Source of the DNA: an uncultured Peptostreptococcaceae bacterium
GTDB taxonomy: Bacteria > Bacillota > Clostridia > Peptostreptococcales > Anaerovoracaceae
Length of the DNA: 34,281 nt
Assembly: GCA_949740445.1 (NCBI GenBank)
Contig: CATJIF010000046.1
Coordinates: 1 to 34,281, forward strand
Reading direction: 5' to 3'
Part shown: positions 24,056-31,371 of the stretch, in pieces
Numbering within the stretch: the stretch's first letter is position 1
Layout: each line of letters begins with the position of its first letter
Translations under genes and position numbers: made by a program
Notes under the pieces: generated by a model
What the model saw: only the letters and a program-made list of their open reading frames with translations
Database searches by the model: none
What the model was told of the DNA's origin: nothing

Positions 24056-25333
24056 ATGCTGGATATCAGGCGTATCAGAGAAGAATACGAAGCGGTAAAG
24101 GCGGCTGTGGAATCGAGAGGTCACGGGGACTTCGGCCTGTCCGCCATCCCGGAATTGGACGCAAAGCGCCGGGCGATTCTTTCGGAAGTCGAAGCCATGA
24201 AAAACAAGCAAAACGTGGATTCGAAGGAAATTCCTAAGTTGAAAAAGGCCGGGCAGGATACCTCGGCACTGATGGCCGAAATGAAGGAACTGTCGGAAAA
24301 GATCAAAGCGTTGTCCGGCGATCTGGCACAGGTAGAAGCCGACCTGCGCAATGCGCTGCTGAATGTGCCCAACACCCCTTGCGAGGTCGTGCCAGTGGGC
24401 GAATCCGATGCGGACAATCTGGAAGTAAAAAAATTCAAGGAGCCGACGAAGTTTGATTTCGAGCCAAAAGCCCATTGGGATATCGGACAAAATCTGGACA
24501 TCCTGGATTTTGAGCGCGCCACCAAGCTTTCCGGCACGCGATTTACGGTATATAAAGGGCTGGGTGCCCGCCTGGAGCGTTCCATCATCAACTTTATGCT
24601 GGATTTGCACACAAAGGAGCACGGCTTTACGGAAATTCTGCCGCCGTTTATGGTCAATCGCGATGCCATGACCGGAACAGGCCAGTTGCCTAAATTCGAA
24701 GAAGATATGTTCCACGTGCCGGCGAAGGATTTCTTCCTGATCCCCACGGCAGAGGTACCGGTAACGAACCTGCGGGCCAATGAGATTTTAGACGCGGAAG
24801 AGCTGCCGGTGTACTATACGGCCTATACGCCGTGCTTCCGCAAGGAGGCAGGCTCTGCGGGCCGCGACACCCGCGGGCTCATTCGCCAGCACCAGTTCAA
24901 CAAGGTAGAGCTGGTAAAATTCTGCAAGCCGGAGGATTCGTACAAAGAGCTGGAAACGCTTTTGGAAGCTGCGGAATCGGTATTGAAAATCCTGGAAATC
25001 CCCTACCGCGTCGTGCGGCTGTGCACCGGCGACCTGGGCTTTTCCTCGGCGGAAACCTACGACATCGAGGTGTGGATGCCCAGCTACGGCAGATATGTGG
25101 AAATTTCATCGTGCAGCAATTTCGAAAGCTATCAGGCGCGGCGGGCGAACATCCGCTTCCGCAGGAGCGCCAAGGATAAGCCGGAATTTGTGCATACGCT
25201 CAACGGCTCGGGCCTTGCCGTGGGCCGGACCTGCGCTGCTATTTTAGAGAATTACCAGCAAGCCGACGGCTCGGTCGTTATTCCGGAGGCGCTGCGCTGC
25301 TATATGGGTGTGGATCGAATCGAAAAGAAGTAA
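24056..25333 (+). CDS. serS: Serine-tRNA ligase
   Basis: A 425-residue class II aminoacyl-tRNA synthetase that charges tRNA-Ser with serine. It has the N-terminal long coiled coil (about 28-100) that contacts the tRNA, motif 2 in [22 protein letters not shown] and motif 3 in [16 protein letters not shown]. The start at 24056 is ten bases after AAAGGAG; a GTG three codons upstream is less well placed. The 106-base gap after glnA holds no T-box leader. It heads a run of five closely spaced plus-strand genes (serS, DUF951, DtxR-like, YbaK-like, PF06541). Confidence 0.97.
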   Translation: MLDIRRIREEYEAVKAAVESRGHGDFGLSAIPELDAKRRAILSEVEAMKNKQNVDSKEIPKLKKAGQDTSALMAEMKELSEKIKALSGDLAQVEADLRNALLNVPNTPCEVVPVGESDADNLEVKKFKEPTKFDFEPKAHWDIGQNLDILDFERATKLSGTRFTVYKGLGARLERSIINFMLDLHTKEHGFTEILPPFMVNRDAMTGTGQLPKFEEDMFHVPAKDFFLIPTAEVPVTNLRANEILDAEELPVYYTAYTPCFRKEAGSAGRDTRGLIRQHQFNKVELVKFCKPEDSYKELETLLEAAESVLKILEIPYRVVRLCTGDLGFSSAETYDIEVWMPSYGRYVEISSCSNFESYQARRANIRFRRSAKDKPEFVHTLNGSGLAVGRTCAAILENYQQADGSVVIPEALRCYMGVDRIEKK

Positions 25334-25337
25334 CGCC

Positions 25338-25529
25338 ATGCCTGTAAAAATAGACGTAGGACAGCGCATACAGCTGAAAAAAAACCATGCCTGCGGCGGA
25401 AATACCTTTACGGTAATGCGGGCAGGCATGGATTTCCGCATACAGTGCGATACCTGTGGGGCACAGATCTGGATGAGCCGCCCGGATTTGGAAAAGCGGC
25501 TGAAAAAGATAGATCCCCCGCAAAGCTGA
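25338..25529 (+). CDS. DUF951 family protein
   Basis: A 63-residue protein of the DUF951 family, function unknown. It shows the usual pattern: VGQRIQLKKNHACGGNTFTVMRAG, then the Cys pair CDTCG and a basic tail DLEKRLKKI. Three Cys (C19, C37 and C40) and a His could bind a metal. The start at 25338 is four bases after the serS stop; the longer frame from 25308 overlaps serS and adds residues not typical of the family. Confidence 0.88.
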   Translation: MPVKIDVGQRIQLKKNHACGGNTFTVMRAGMDFRIQCDTCGAQIWMSRPDLEKRLKKIDPPQS

Positions 25530-25549
25530 GGCACATTGGAGGAAGGAAT

Positions 25550-26002
25550 ATGAAAATTCAGGAATCCGGAGAAAATTATTTAGAAACGATTTTAATCCTA
25601 GAAAAGGAAAAGGGCAACGTTCGCTCCATTGATGTGGCAAACCGTCTGGAATTCAGCAAAGCCAGCATCAGCCGCGCCATGGGGATTCTGCGCGAGGCAG
25701 GATACTTGACGATTGACGATGCCGGCAATCTGCTTTTAACCGAAGCCGGACGAAAGCGGGCCGGACAGGTGTACGAACGCCATTGTTTGATAAAAAAATT
25801 CTTTATAGAAGCGTTGGAGGTAAGCGAGGAAACCGCGGAAAAAGACGCTTGTCGTATTGAACACGTTATCAGCGACGAAACCTTCGAGCAGATGAAGCTG
25901 TGGCTCGCCGCTGCGGAGGAATTTGCACAGCTGAGCTTCGAGTTTGATGAAACCGCTGCCAAGCAGAGCCTGCAGGAGCTGGAAGACCTGATGAAGCTGT
26001 AG
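25550..26002 (+). CDS. DtxR/MntR-family metal-dependent regulator (short form)
   Basis: A 150-residue transcriptional repressor of the DtxR/MntR group. The winged helix is in the first 65 residues (SGENYLETILILEKEKGNVRS to ISRAMGILREAGYL). The dimerisation and metal part follows, with YERH near 75-78 and DACRIEHVISDETF near 95-108. Compared with MntR, E12 and H78 align with metal ligands, the Asp8 position is Asn, and the E99 position is Cys, as in iron-sensing DtxR (C102). It lacks the C-terminal SH3-like domain. The start has GGAGGAAGGAAT. It could control the FeoB-associated gene at 28562, whose promoter has a palindrome; this is inference. Confidence 0.88.
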   Translation: MKIQESGENYLETILILEKEKGNVRSIDVANRLEFSKASISRAMGILREAGYLTIDDAGNLLLTEAGRKRAGQVYERHCLIKKFFIEALEVSEETAEKDACRIEHVISDETFEQMKLWLAAAEEFAQLSFEFDETAAKQSLQELEDLMKL

Positions 26003-26011
26003 GTGCGGGGT

Positions 26012-26539
26012 ATGGGAAAGGAAAAATCGGTGATGACAAACGCTCTGCGGCAGCTGAGCGCGAAAAAAATCGCGTACCGCACGCATACCTACGAAGCGCC
26101 CAGCGGATTTTTAGACGGCGTATCGGTGGCGCAAGCTACCGGGCTTGCACCGGAGCGCGTGTTTAAAACGCTGGTAACCCAAGGCGCCAGTAAAGAATAT
26201 TACGTGTGTGTCATTCCTGTGGCAAAAGAGCTGGATCTGAAAAAAGCGGCAAAGCACTTTAAGGAAAAGTCCATTGCGATGATTCGCGCAAGGGATATCA
26301 CGACAGTGACCGGATACATCAAGGGCGGTTGCTCTCCCGTGGGCATGAAGAAAAAATATCCCACAGCCATCGACAGCAGTGCTGCCGCTTACGATTTTAT
26401 TGCCGTTAGCGGCGGAAAAGTCGGATTGCAGATGGAGCTTGCGGTTGCCGATTTGTGCGTGCTGACGGGGGCACAGTTAGTTGAATTGACAGAGCAGCCC
26501 GCTTCGGCTGGCGTACAGACGCTGGAGGAGCAGAGGTAA
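26012..26539 (+). CDS. YbaK-type Cys-tRNA(Pro)/Cys-tRNA(Cys) deacylase
   Basis: A 175-residue trans-editing factor of the YbaK/ProX superfamily that hydrolyses mischarged aminoacyl-tRNA. Catalytic lysine K52 lies in ERVFKTLVT, and the segment GYIKGGCSPVGMKKKYPTAID is characteristic of YbaK. It ends with GGKVGLQMELAVADLCVLTGA, also typical. The start at 26012 gives the usual 8-residue lead before TNAL; a second ATG at 26033 has AAAGGA ten bases before it and is possible. One base overlaps the next gene (TAATG). Confidence 0.9.
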   Translation: MGKEKSVMTNALRQLSAKKIAYRTHTYEAPSGFLDGVSVAQATGLAPERVFKTLVTQGASKEYYVCVIPVAKELDLKKAAKHFKEKSIAMIRARDITTVTGYIKGGCSPVGMKKKYPTAIDSSAAAYDFIAVSGGKVGLQMELAVADLCVLTGAQLVELTEQPASAGVQTLEEQR

Positions 26540-27480
26540 TGGGCGCTTTCTTTTTCAATGATACGGCCTATGAATATCTGTGGTTTTTCATCGTTTATGC
26601 GTTTCTGGGATGGTGCGCCGAGGTCGCCTATGCGGCCATGTGCCAGGGCACTTTCGTCAACCGTGGGTTTTTGAACGGACCGTATTGTCCTATTTACGGC
26701 TTTGGGGTCGTATTGGTAGTGGGCTTGCTTTCGCCACTTGCAGAAAATGGCCTGCTGCTGTTTTTAGGTTCTGTAATCCTGACTTCGGCGCTGGAATGGA
26801 GCGCGGGGTTTATTCTGGAAAAAGTCTTTCACGATAAATGGTGGGATTATTCCGATGTTCCCTTTAATTTGAATGGATACATCTGCCTGAAATTTTCCGT
26901 TCTCTGGGGACTTGCGTGCATGTTTATCGTGGATATTTTTCATCCTACTATTGTTGCGGTAGTGTCGTGGATTCCCCATCCGGTGGGCTGGGTTTTTGTA
27001 GCCCTGCTGCTGAGTGCCTTTGCCGCAGACACCTGTGTTACAGCGACAGAGGTTCTCAAGCTCAACCGCAGGCTTGCGCACATGGAAGAAATTGCAGAAA
27101 AGTTGAGAGAAACCTCCGAGCGTATCGGAGAGGAGATTTCTGACAATGTGCTGGAGCTGATGGAAAAGCAGGAGGAGTTTAGGGAAAAGACCGGAGAAAT
27201 CAGAGAGCGCACGGAAGAGCTGAAGGAAAAAGCCGAGGAGCTGCAAAAACGAAGAAGTGAGAGAAAGGCGCAGCTGCTGTTGCAGAGGCAGCGCTTAAAA
27301 GAGGAGTATGCCAAGCTTGCCAGAGGGCGTACTTACGTGCACGACCGCCTAATCCGGGCTTACCCTTCGATGAGCTCTAACCAGTACAGAAAAGCGCTTG
27401 AAGATATAAGAAAGAGCCTCCACGGCGTTTTTACAAGCTTGGAAGATTTCTTTGCATCGAGCGATGACGATGTGAAGTAG
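26539..27480 (+). CDS. PF06541 membrane protein with C-terminal coiled coil
   Basis: A 313-residue protein. The N-terminal half has about five membrane spans with the PF06541 pattern: FVYAFLGWCAEVAYAA-like opening, GFLNGPYCPIYGFG, SALEWSAGFILEKVFHDKWWDYSDVPFNLNGYICL. Residues about 180-265 are a strongly charged coiled coil (EEIAEKLRETSERIGEEI and onward) and the tail is basic then acidic. The family is labelled putative ABC-transporter type IV but no ATPase is nearby. The coiled coil suggests a partner or self-association in the cytosol. It starts within the stop of the YbaK gene and ends an operon at a strong terminator. Confidence 0.85.
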   Translation: MGAFFFNDTAYEYLWFFIVYAFLGWCAEVAYAAMCQGTFVNRGFLNGPYCPIYGFGVVLVVGLLSPLAENGLLLFLGSVILTSALEWSAGFILEKVFHDKWWDYSDVPFNLNGYICLKFSVLWGLACMFIVDIFHPTIVAVVSWIPHPVGWVFVALLLSAFAADTCVTATEVLKLNRRLAHMEEIAEKLRETSERIGEEISDNVLELMEKQEEFREKTGEIRERTEELKEKAEELQKRRSERKAQLLLQRQRLKEEYAKLARGRTYVHDRLIRAYPSMSSNQYRKALEDIRKSLHGVFTSLEDFFASSDDDVK

Positions 27481-27527
27481 AGAGCTGAAGGCTGCTGGCA
27501 GCGGTACAGAACTATTAGATAGAGAAA

Positions 27528-27563
27528 CGAAAAAACCGAAAGCAAACGCTTTCGGTTTTTTCT
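27528..27563. terminator. Bidirectional terminator after the serS operon
   Basis: AAAAAACCGAAAGC pairs with GCTTTCGGTTTTTT around AAAC. It has A and T runs on both sides and separates converging genes. Confidence 0.93.
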
Positions 27564-27608
27564 TGGTGTGCGTGTGTATCTACTTTCTAAAAGAAGGAAA
27601 GCAGGCTG

Positions 27609-28319
27609 TTATTGCAGAGTGTCGATACCGATCAGATCATACTCGTCGGAGAGCTGAATGTCCAGCTCTCCCACAGTAGTATGAATCAGCTTCGTAAATA
27701 AAGCATTGTAGGAGGTTTGCTTCTCATTGTTGCTGATCGCATCGTCACTGATGTAGAATTGGCCGCCTCTATCAAAATAATATGACCAGAGCTTTTGGCG
27801 GCAGTAATTGATTTTCCAAATCTGACGGTACAGATTGTCATTCAGATATTTTTCCTTGAGAGCTCTGTGGTATTTCGGAAGTCCGCCCAGAGCGGAAATC
27901 TGGCTTTTTACATCGCTATCAATTCTGGAAAGCTCTGTGTCTGTAAGGGACAGCTGCTGCTGCTCGGCCAGGTGAAGGACTGCATGGGTGGATTTTAAAA
28001 GCGACAAAGTCGTTGCCTTTAATTCCTTTTCCTTCTCCTCGCTGTTAGGCTGCGTCCAGTATGTGGGGTCGCCCCCGTCCATCTGCTTTTTTACGTTAAG
28101 GTAAAAGAAGCGATATTCATCGAGGGATACCGGTTCGTTATCAATTTTCATTACGAAGGGAATTTCCATCGGAACACCATTTACGATCAGTGCTGCGGAT
28201 GAAAGATCTTCTGGTTCGGAGGTACCGCAGGCGCTGATAGTAAATGCGGAAAAGAGAAAGAATATTGCTGAGGCCAGAGGCTTCAGCTTTCCTGTTCGCC
28301 GATCGCTTAAATATCTCAT
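27609..28319 (-). CDS. Lipoprotein resembling the SurA/PrsA N-terminal domain
   Basis: A 236-residue exported lipoprotein. After RRTGKLK and a hydrophobic core, the lipobox ISAC (28-31) gives lipidation at C31. The body is helical, with NEPVSLDEYRFFYLNVKKQMDG and EKELKATTLSLLKSTHAVLHLAEQQQLSLTDTEL, which resemble the chaperone domain of SurA/PrsA/trigger-factor-like proteins. No parvulin peptidyl-prolyl isomerase domain follows; the protein ends about 40 residues after the helical region. The start at 28319 has AAGGGGAGAAGAGCT; the longer frame upstream is not plausible. Function is most likely extracytoplasmic folding assistance, but the similarity is by pattern only. Confidence 0.62.
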   Translation of the reverse strand: MRYLSDRRTGKLKPLASAIFFLFSAFTISACGTSEPEDLSSAALIVNGVPMEIPFVMKIDNEPVSLDEYRFFYLNVKKQMDGGDPTYWTQPNSEEKEKELKATTLSLLKSTHAVLHLAEQQQLSLTDTELSRIDSDVKSQISALGGLPKYHRALKEKYLNDNLYRQIWKINYCRQKLWSYYFDRGGQFYISDDAISNNEKQTSYNALFTKLIHTTVGELDIQLSDEYDLIGIDTLQ

Positions 28320-28440
28320 AGCTCTTCTCCCCTTCTGACAAAACCAGTATAACCGGCAATTATGGTGATTTTGTGTTGGTGAAGTGGACGCTTTTTGAAC
28401 TTTCTGTGTTTTCCCTGCGCAGCAGAAAATGCGCGCAAAA

Positions 28441-28475
28441 CAAACTCCGGCAGAACTATGCACTGCCGGAGTTTG
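28441..28475. terminator. Hairpin between the two minus-strand genes
   Basis: CAAACTCCGGCAG (28441-28453) pairs perfectly with CTGCCGGAGTTTG (28463-28475) around a 9-base loop. On minus it is followed by TTTTG, so it probably ends the FeoB-associated transcript. Confidence 0.8.
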
Positions 28476-28561
28476 CTCTTGTATAGGACATTTATAATAA
28501 GGAGTAGGTAGTTGTGATTCGATTACCAGGAAAGTGGTAAGCAAACGCTAACTTTAGGCCA

Positions 28562-28762
28562 TTATAATACATTACGTGTGTCACAGGAATATTTTGTCGC
28601 TTCCGATGCTTTTGCAGCAGAATTTTGCTTGCAGCTGCTACAACATCTGCCGCAGCTTTCGCAGCTTCCGGAGCATTGCCCGCCTTTTACGCTTTGGATT
28701 AACTGGAAAACTGCCCAGCCTACGAGCAAAGCTACAATAATTTTTCCGATAAAAGCTCCCAT
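28562..28762 (-). CDS. FeoB-associated Cys-rich membrane peptide
   Basis: A 66-residue protein: a single N-terminal membrane span (about 5-24), then a basic residue and a Cys cluster (C30, C34, C37, C40, C41 and C44) and a polar tail with another Cys. This is the layout of the FeoB-associated Cys-rich family (PF12669), which accompanies the ferrous iron transporter FeoB. Here no feoA or feoB lies in the window, so it is an orphan copy. The start at 28762 follows GAGGTGG at eight bases; the longer frame upstream is not membrane-like. Its promoter carries a palindrome that may be an iron-regulatory site. Confidence 0.8.
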   Translation of the reverse strand: MGAFIGKIIVALLVGWAVFQLIQSVKGGQCSGSCESCGRCCSSCKQNSAAKASEATKYSCDTRNVL

Positions 28763-28864
28763 AATCGTCGGCCACCTCGTTTCTGTTCTGCGGAACGAAC
28801 ATAAGGCAGAAAAATGCCTTTGTTGCAGAAATGATTTGTATAAAGGAAATTGTAATAAACTTCG

Positions 28865-28880
28865 GTTAGCTATAGCTAAC
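28865..28880. promoter_or_regulatory. Perfect 16-bp palindrome, candidate metalloregulator operator
   Basis: GTTAGCTATAGCTAAC is its own reverse complement. It starts just after the predicted transcription start of the FeoB-associated gene and resembles the GTTAG...CTAAC half sites of DtxR/IdeR iron boxes. Confidence 0.5.
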
Positions 28881-28894
28881 TTAATTGTATTCAT

Positions 28895-28923
28895 ATTTTA
28901 CGGCTGAAGCACGCATTTGTCAA
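28895..28923 (-). promoter_or_regulatory. Promoter of the FeoB-associated gene
   Basis: On minus: perfect TTGACA (28923-28918), 17 bases, TAAAAT (28900-28895). Transcription would start near 28888, next to the palindrome, with a leader of about 125 bases. Confidence 0.68.
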
Positions 28924-29014
28924 GTATTTTTTGTTATTTGCCGGGATTTGTTTGTTGCAGCATAGCCGGGCTTTCCACCGACAAAAAAGACAAAAAATCT
29001 CTGTTTTCCAGCCA

Positions 29015-29043
29015 TTGCCAAGAAAGGCGCAAGCAAGTATAAT
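29015..29043 (+). promoter_or_regulatory. Promoter of the antiporter gene
   Basis: TTGCCA at 29015-29020 and perfect TATAAT at 29038-29043 with a 17-base spacer, about 95 bases before the start codon. Confidence 0.7.
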
Positions 29044-29137
29044 AATAAGCATGATTACGGCTTGTCCGCAAGGGGCGGGAGATCATCCGCAAAGGACAGG
29101 CTGCCCTGTGAAAATCCACGAAAAGAGGAACGTATCC

Positions 29138-30199
29138 ATGCAAGAGATTTTGTATTTTGTGTTGTTTGGTCTGGGGCTTCTGATGATTATCAAAGGAAGC
29201 GACTGGTTTATCGACGCTGTGCTCTGGTTTGCGGAGGTTATGCACATTCCCCAGCTGATTATCGGTGCGACTATCGTAAGCATCTGCACGACCATGCCCG
29301 AGACGTTTGTTTCTGTTACGGCGGCGCTAAAGGCAGAGACCGATACGGCGTTCGGAAATGCCGTAGGCTCGATTGCTACAAATACTGGACTGATTATGGC
29401 AATTCTCATCATATTTGCCGCGCCCGTGATCGAAAATATGAGAAGCTATTGTCAAAACGGGATATCGCTGATGATAGCGCTCCTCTTTATGTGGGGCCTG
29501 GGGTTTGCCTCGGGACAGATCAGCCGGCCCATCGGTCTGTTGCTGCTTGTAGGGCTGGTGGTCTATATAGCAAATAACCTGCGCAGTGCAAAGGCAGAGG
29601 CTGGGATGGTGATAACATCAGCGGAGATAGCAGAAACAGCGGCAGAAGCTGCTGCGGAAAGCCACTTGACAGGTGATGCGGCACAAGGCTCTGCTGATGA
29701 ACGCAGCCTGCTGGTTCACAATGCGCTGTTTTTTGTCGTAGGCTTAGCGCTGGTCATTGTCGGCTCCAACCTGCTGGTGGATAACGGTATCGCTATCGCC
29801 GACCTGCTCGGCGTACCGTCGCTGCTGGTAGCAGTGATTTTTACTTCCTTTGGGACTTCGCTTCCGGAGCTGATGACTACGATTACATCCATCCGGAAAA
29901 AGGCTGGAAACCTGGGCGTAGGAAACATCATCGGCGCAGACATTTTAAATATTTTACAGGTGGTTTCCCTTTCCGCCACCGTCCATCCCATCGACATGAC
30001 AGGAGACCGCAGCATACAGGTATTTCAGATGCCGATTACGATAGCGATTGTCGGCTTTGCCGTCGTTACGGGAATGCGCAGCGAAAAAGGGTTCCGCAAG
30101 TGGCAGGGATTCGTGCTGTTAGCGCTTTACATAGTCTTTCTCTGCGTGAACTTGCTGCGGGAAAATACGCCAATATTAGGGCCGCTGTTGTTTTCGTAG
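29138..30199 (+). CDS. Na+/Ca2+ exchanger-family antiporter (CaxA/YrbG type)
   Basis: A 353-residue inner-membrane cation exchanger with two inverted halves of about five spans each. The alpha-1 repeat is GATIVSICTTMPETFVSV with GNAVGSIATNTGL (43-85); the alpha-2 repeat is FTSFGTSLPELMTTITS with GVGNIIGADILNI (235-272). The conserved Pro-Glu pairs that bind Ca2+ are in place (P54-E55 and P243-E244). A short acidic, Ala-rich cytosolic loop (about 150-190) joins the halves. The start at 29138 has AAAAGAGGAACGTATCC; earlier in-frame codons lie in the promoter region. The patatin gene follows after 16 bases, so the two are likely cotranscribed. Confidence 0.92.
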   Translation: MQEILYFVLFGLGLLMIIKGSDWFIDAVLWFAEVMHIPQLIIGATIVSICTTMPETFVSVTAALKAETDTAFGNAVGSIATNTGLIMAILIIFAAPVIENMRSYCQNGISLMIALLFMWGLGFASGQISRPIGLLLLVGLVVYIANNLRSAKAEAGMVITSAEIAETAAEAAAESHLTGDAAQGSADERSLLVHNALFFVVGLALVIVGSNLLVDNGIAIADLLGVPSLLVAVIFTSFGTSLPELMTTITSIRKKAGNLGVGNIIGADILNILQVVSLSATVHPIDMTGDRSIQVFQMPITIAIVGFAVVTGMRSEKGFRKWQGFVLLALYIVFLCVNLLRENTPILGPLLFS

Positions 30200-30215
30200 A
30201 GAGAAAGGTTCTATC

Positions 30216-31370
30216 ATGGAAAAAAACGGAAGCCCTTTTCGGAAATTTGGAAAAACAGCTTTGATTTTAGGCGGAGGCGGTTCACGCGGGGCATACGAAA
30301 TCGGCGTCTGGCAGGCACTTCGCGAAATGGAAATTCCTATCCACATAGTGGCAGGCACTTCGGTGGGGGCGATCAACGGAGCGGCTGTGGCACAGGGATC
30401 TTTCGATCGGGCCTGCCGCCTGTGGCGGCAGCTGACAACAACCGAAGTATTTGATTTCAGCCAGGCTGTAAAAAACGGCGGTGCGTCGTATACGTCGCTG
30501 AAAAAAACCCTGAACGAAAACCTGAGCGAGCAAAGCATCCGCGATTCCGGTGTGGAATACGGCCTGGTTACTGTAAAGGCAGAGCTGCAAGCGCTGCGGA
30601 ATTCCCGCAGCCTTTTTTCCGGGCAATATCTGTGGAAAGAGCAGATTCCAAACGGGCAGCTTCTGGATTACATTCTGGCAAGTGCCTCCTGCTTTCCTGC
30701 GGTCAGCGCTTACGAAATCGAAGGAAGCGCTTATATTGACGGCGGCTATTTGGATAATCTGCCGGTGGCCATGGCTCTGCAGCGGGGTGCGCAGACAATC
30801 ATCGCTGTCAATTTAGATACCTTTGGCATCGTAAAAAAAGAAGCGCTGGCATCTGCACAGGCGCAGGGAAAATCGCTGTTTTTTATCGAAAGCCCGTGGA
30901 ATTTAGGAAATTTCCTCATTTTCGATCCAAAGCACTCAGCACATTTAATGCGGCTGGGGTATTTGGATGCCATGAAGGCCTTCGGCGCGTTTGAGGGCCG
31001 TCGGTTTACTTTTATGAAAGGGCAGATGGACCGCCGCACCCTGCCGACAGCAGAGGAAGCAGCTGAAATTTTCCGCTTGAATTCCGAAACCATTTATAGT
31101 AAGGAAATTTTTTTGTATCAGCTGGCAAAAGCCATTGACAGCAGCAAAAAAACAGAACAGCCGACCCAAAAGCTGCTGAGCTTTCAGGGGCTCCGCAGAG
31201 ATTTGAAACGGCTGCGCCACATGCGTTCCTTCGATGAATTTCAGCGCCTGAAGGGCACGTATGAAGATATCTGCCACATCCGCGGTTGGCTGCTCCTGCA
31301 CGGCGCATCTTCGCTGATTCCCTCAGAACAGAGGGTGCTGCGCTTTTTGCAGCGCGAGGGGCTTCTCTAA
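30216..31370 (+). CDS. Patatin-like phospholipase
   Basis: A 384-residue lipid acyl hydrolase of the patatin/RssA type. The oxyanion loop GGGGSRGAYEIGV is at 19-31, the nucleophile S49 lies in GTSVG, and the catalytic Asp D175 lies in DGG (YIDGGYLDNLPV). The catalytic Ser-Asp dyad is therefore complete. A C-terminal region of about 120 residues (after 265) is basic and helical and is not part of the patatin fold. No signal peptide, so it acts in the cytosol or at the inner face of the membrane. The start has GAGAGAAAGGTTCTATC. Confidence 0.92.
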   Translation: MEKNGSPFRKFGKTALILGGGGSRGAYEIGVWQALREMEIPIHIVAGTSVGAINGAAVAQGSFDRACRLWRQLTTTEVFDFSQAVKNGGASYTSLKKTLNENLSEQSIRDSGVEYGLVTVKAELQALRNSRSLFSGQYLWKEQIPNGQLLDYILASASCFPAVSAYEIEGSAYIDGGYLDNLPVAMALQRGAQTIIAVNLDTFGIVKKEALASAQAQGKSLFFIESPWNLGNFLIFDPKHSAHLMRLGYLDAMKAFGAFEGRRFTFMKGQMDRRTLPTAEEAAEIFRLNSETIYSKEIFLYQLAKAIDSSKKTEQPTQKLLSFQGLRRDLKRLRHMRSFDEFQRLKGTYEDICHIRGWLLLHGASSLIPSEQRVLRFLQREGLL

Positions 31371-31371
31371 A

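Larger units (their letters stand above)
28763..29137. other. 375-base divergent spacer
   Basis: It holds the leader and promoter of the FeoB-associated gene on minus (promoter 28895-28923, palindrome 28865-28880) and the promoter of the antiporter gene on plus (29015-29043). An open frame continuous with the antiporter from 28931 has no ribosome site and spans that promoter. Nothing else was recognised. Confidence 0.6.
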
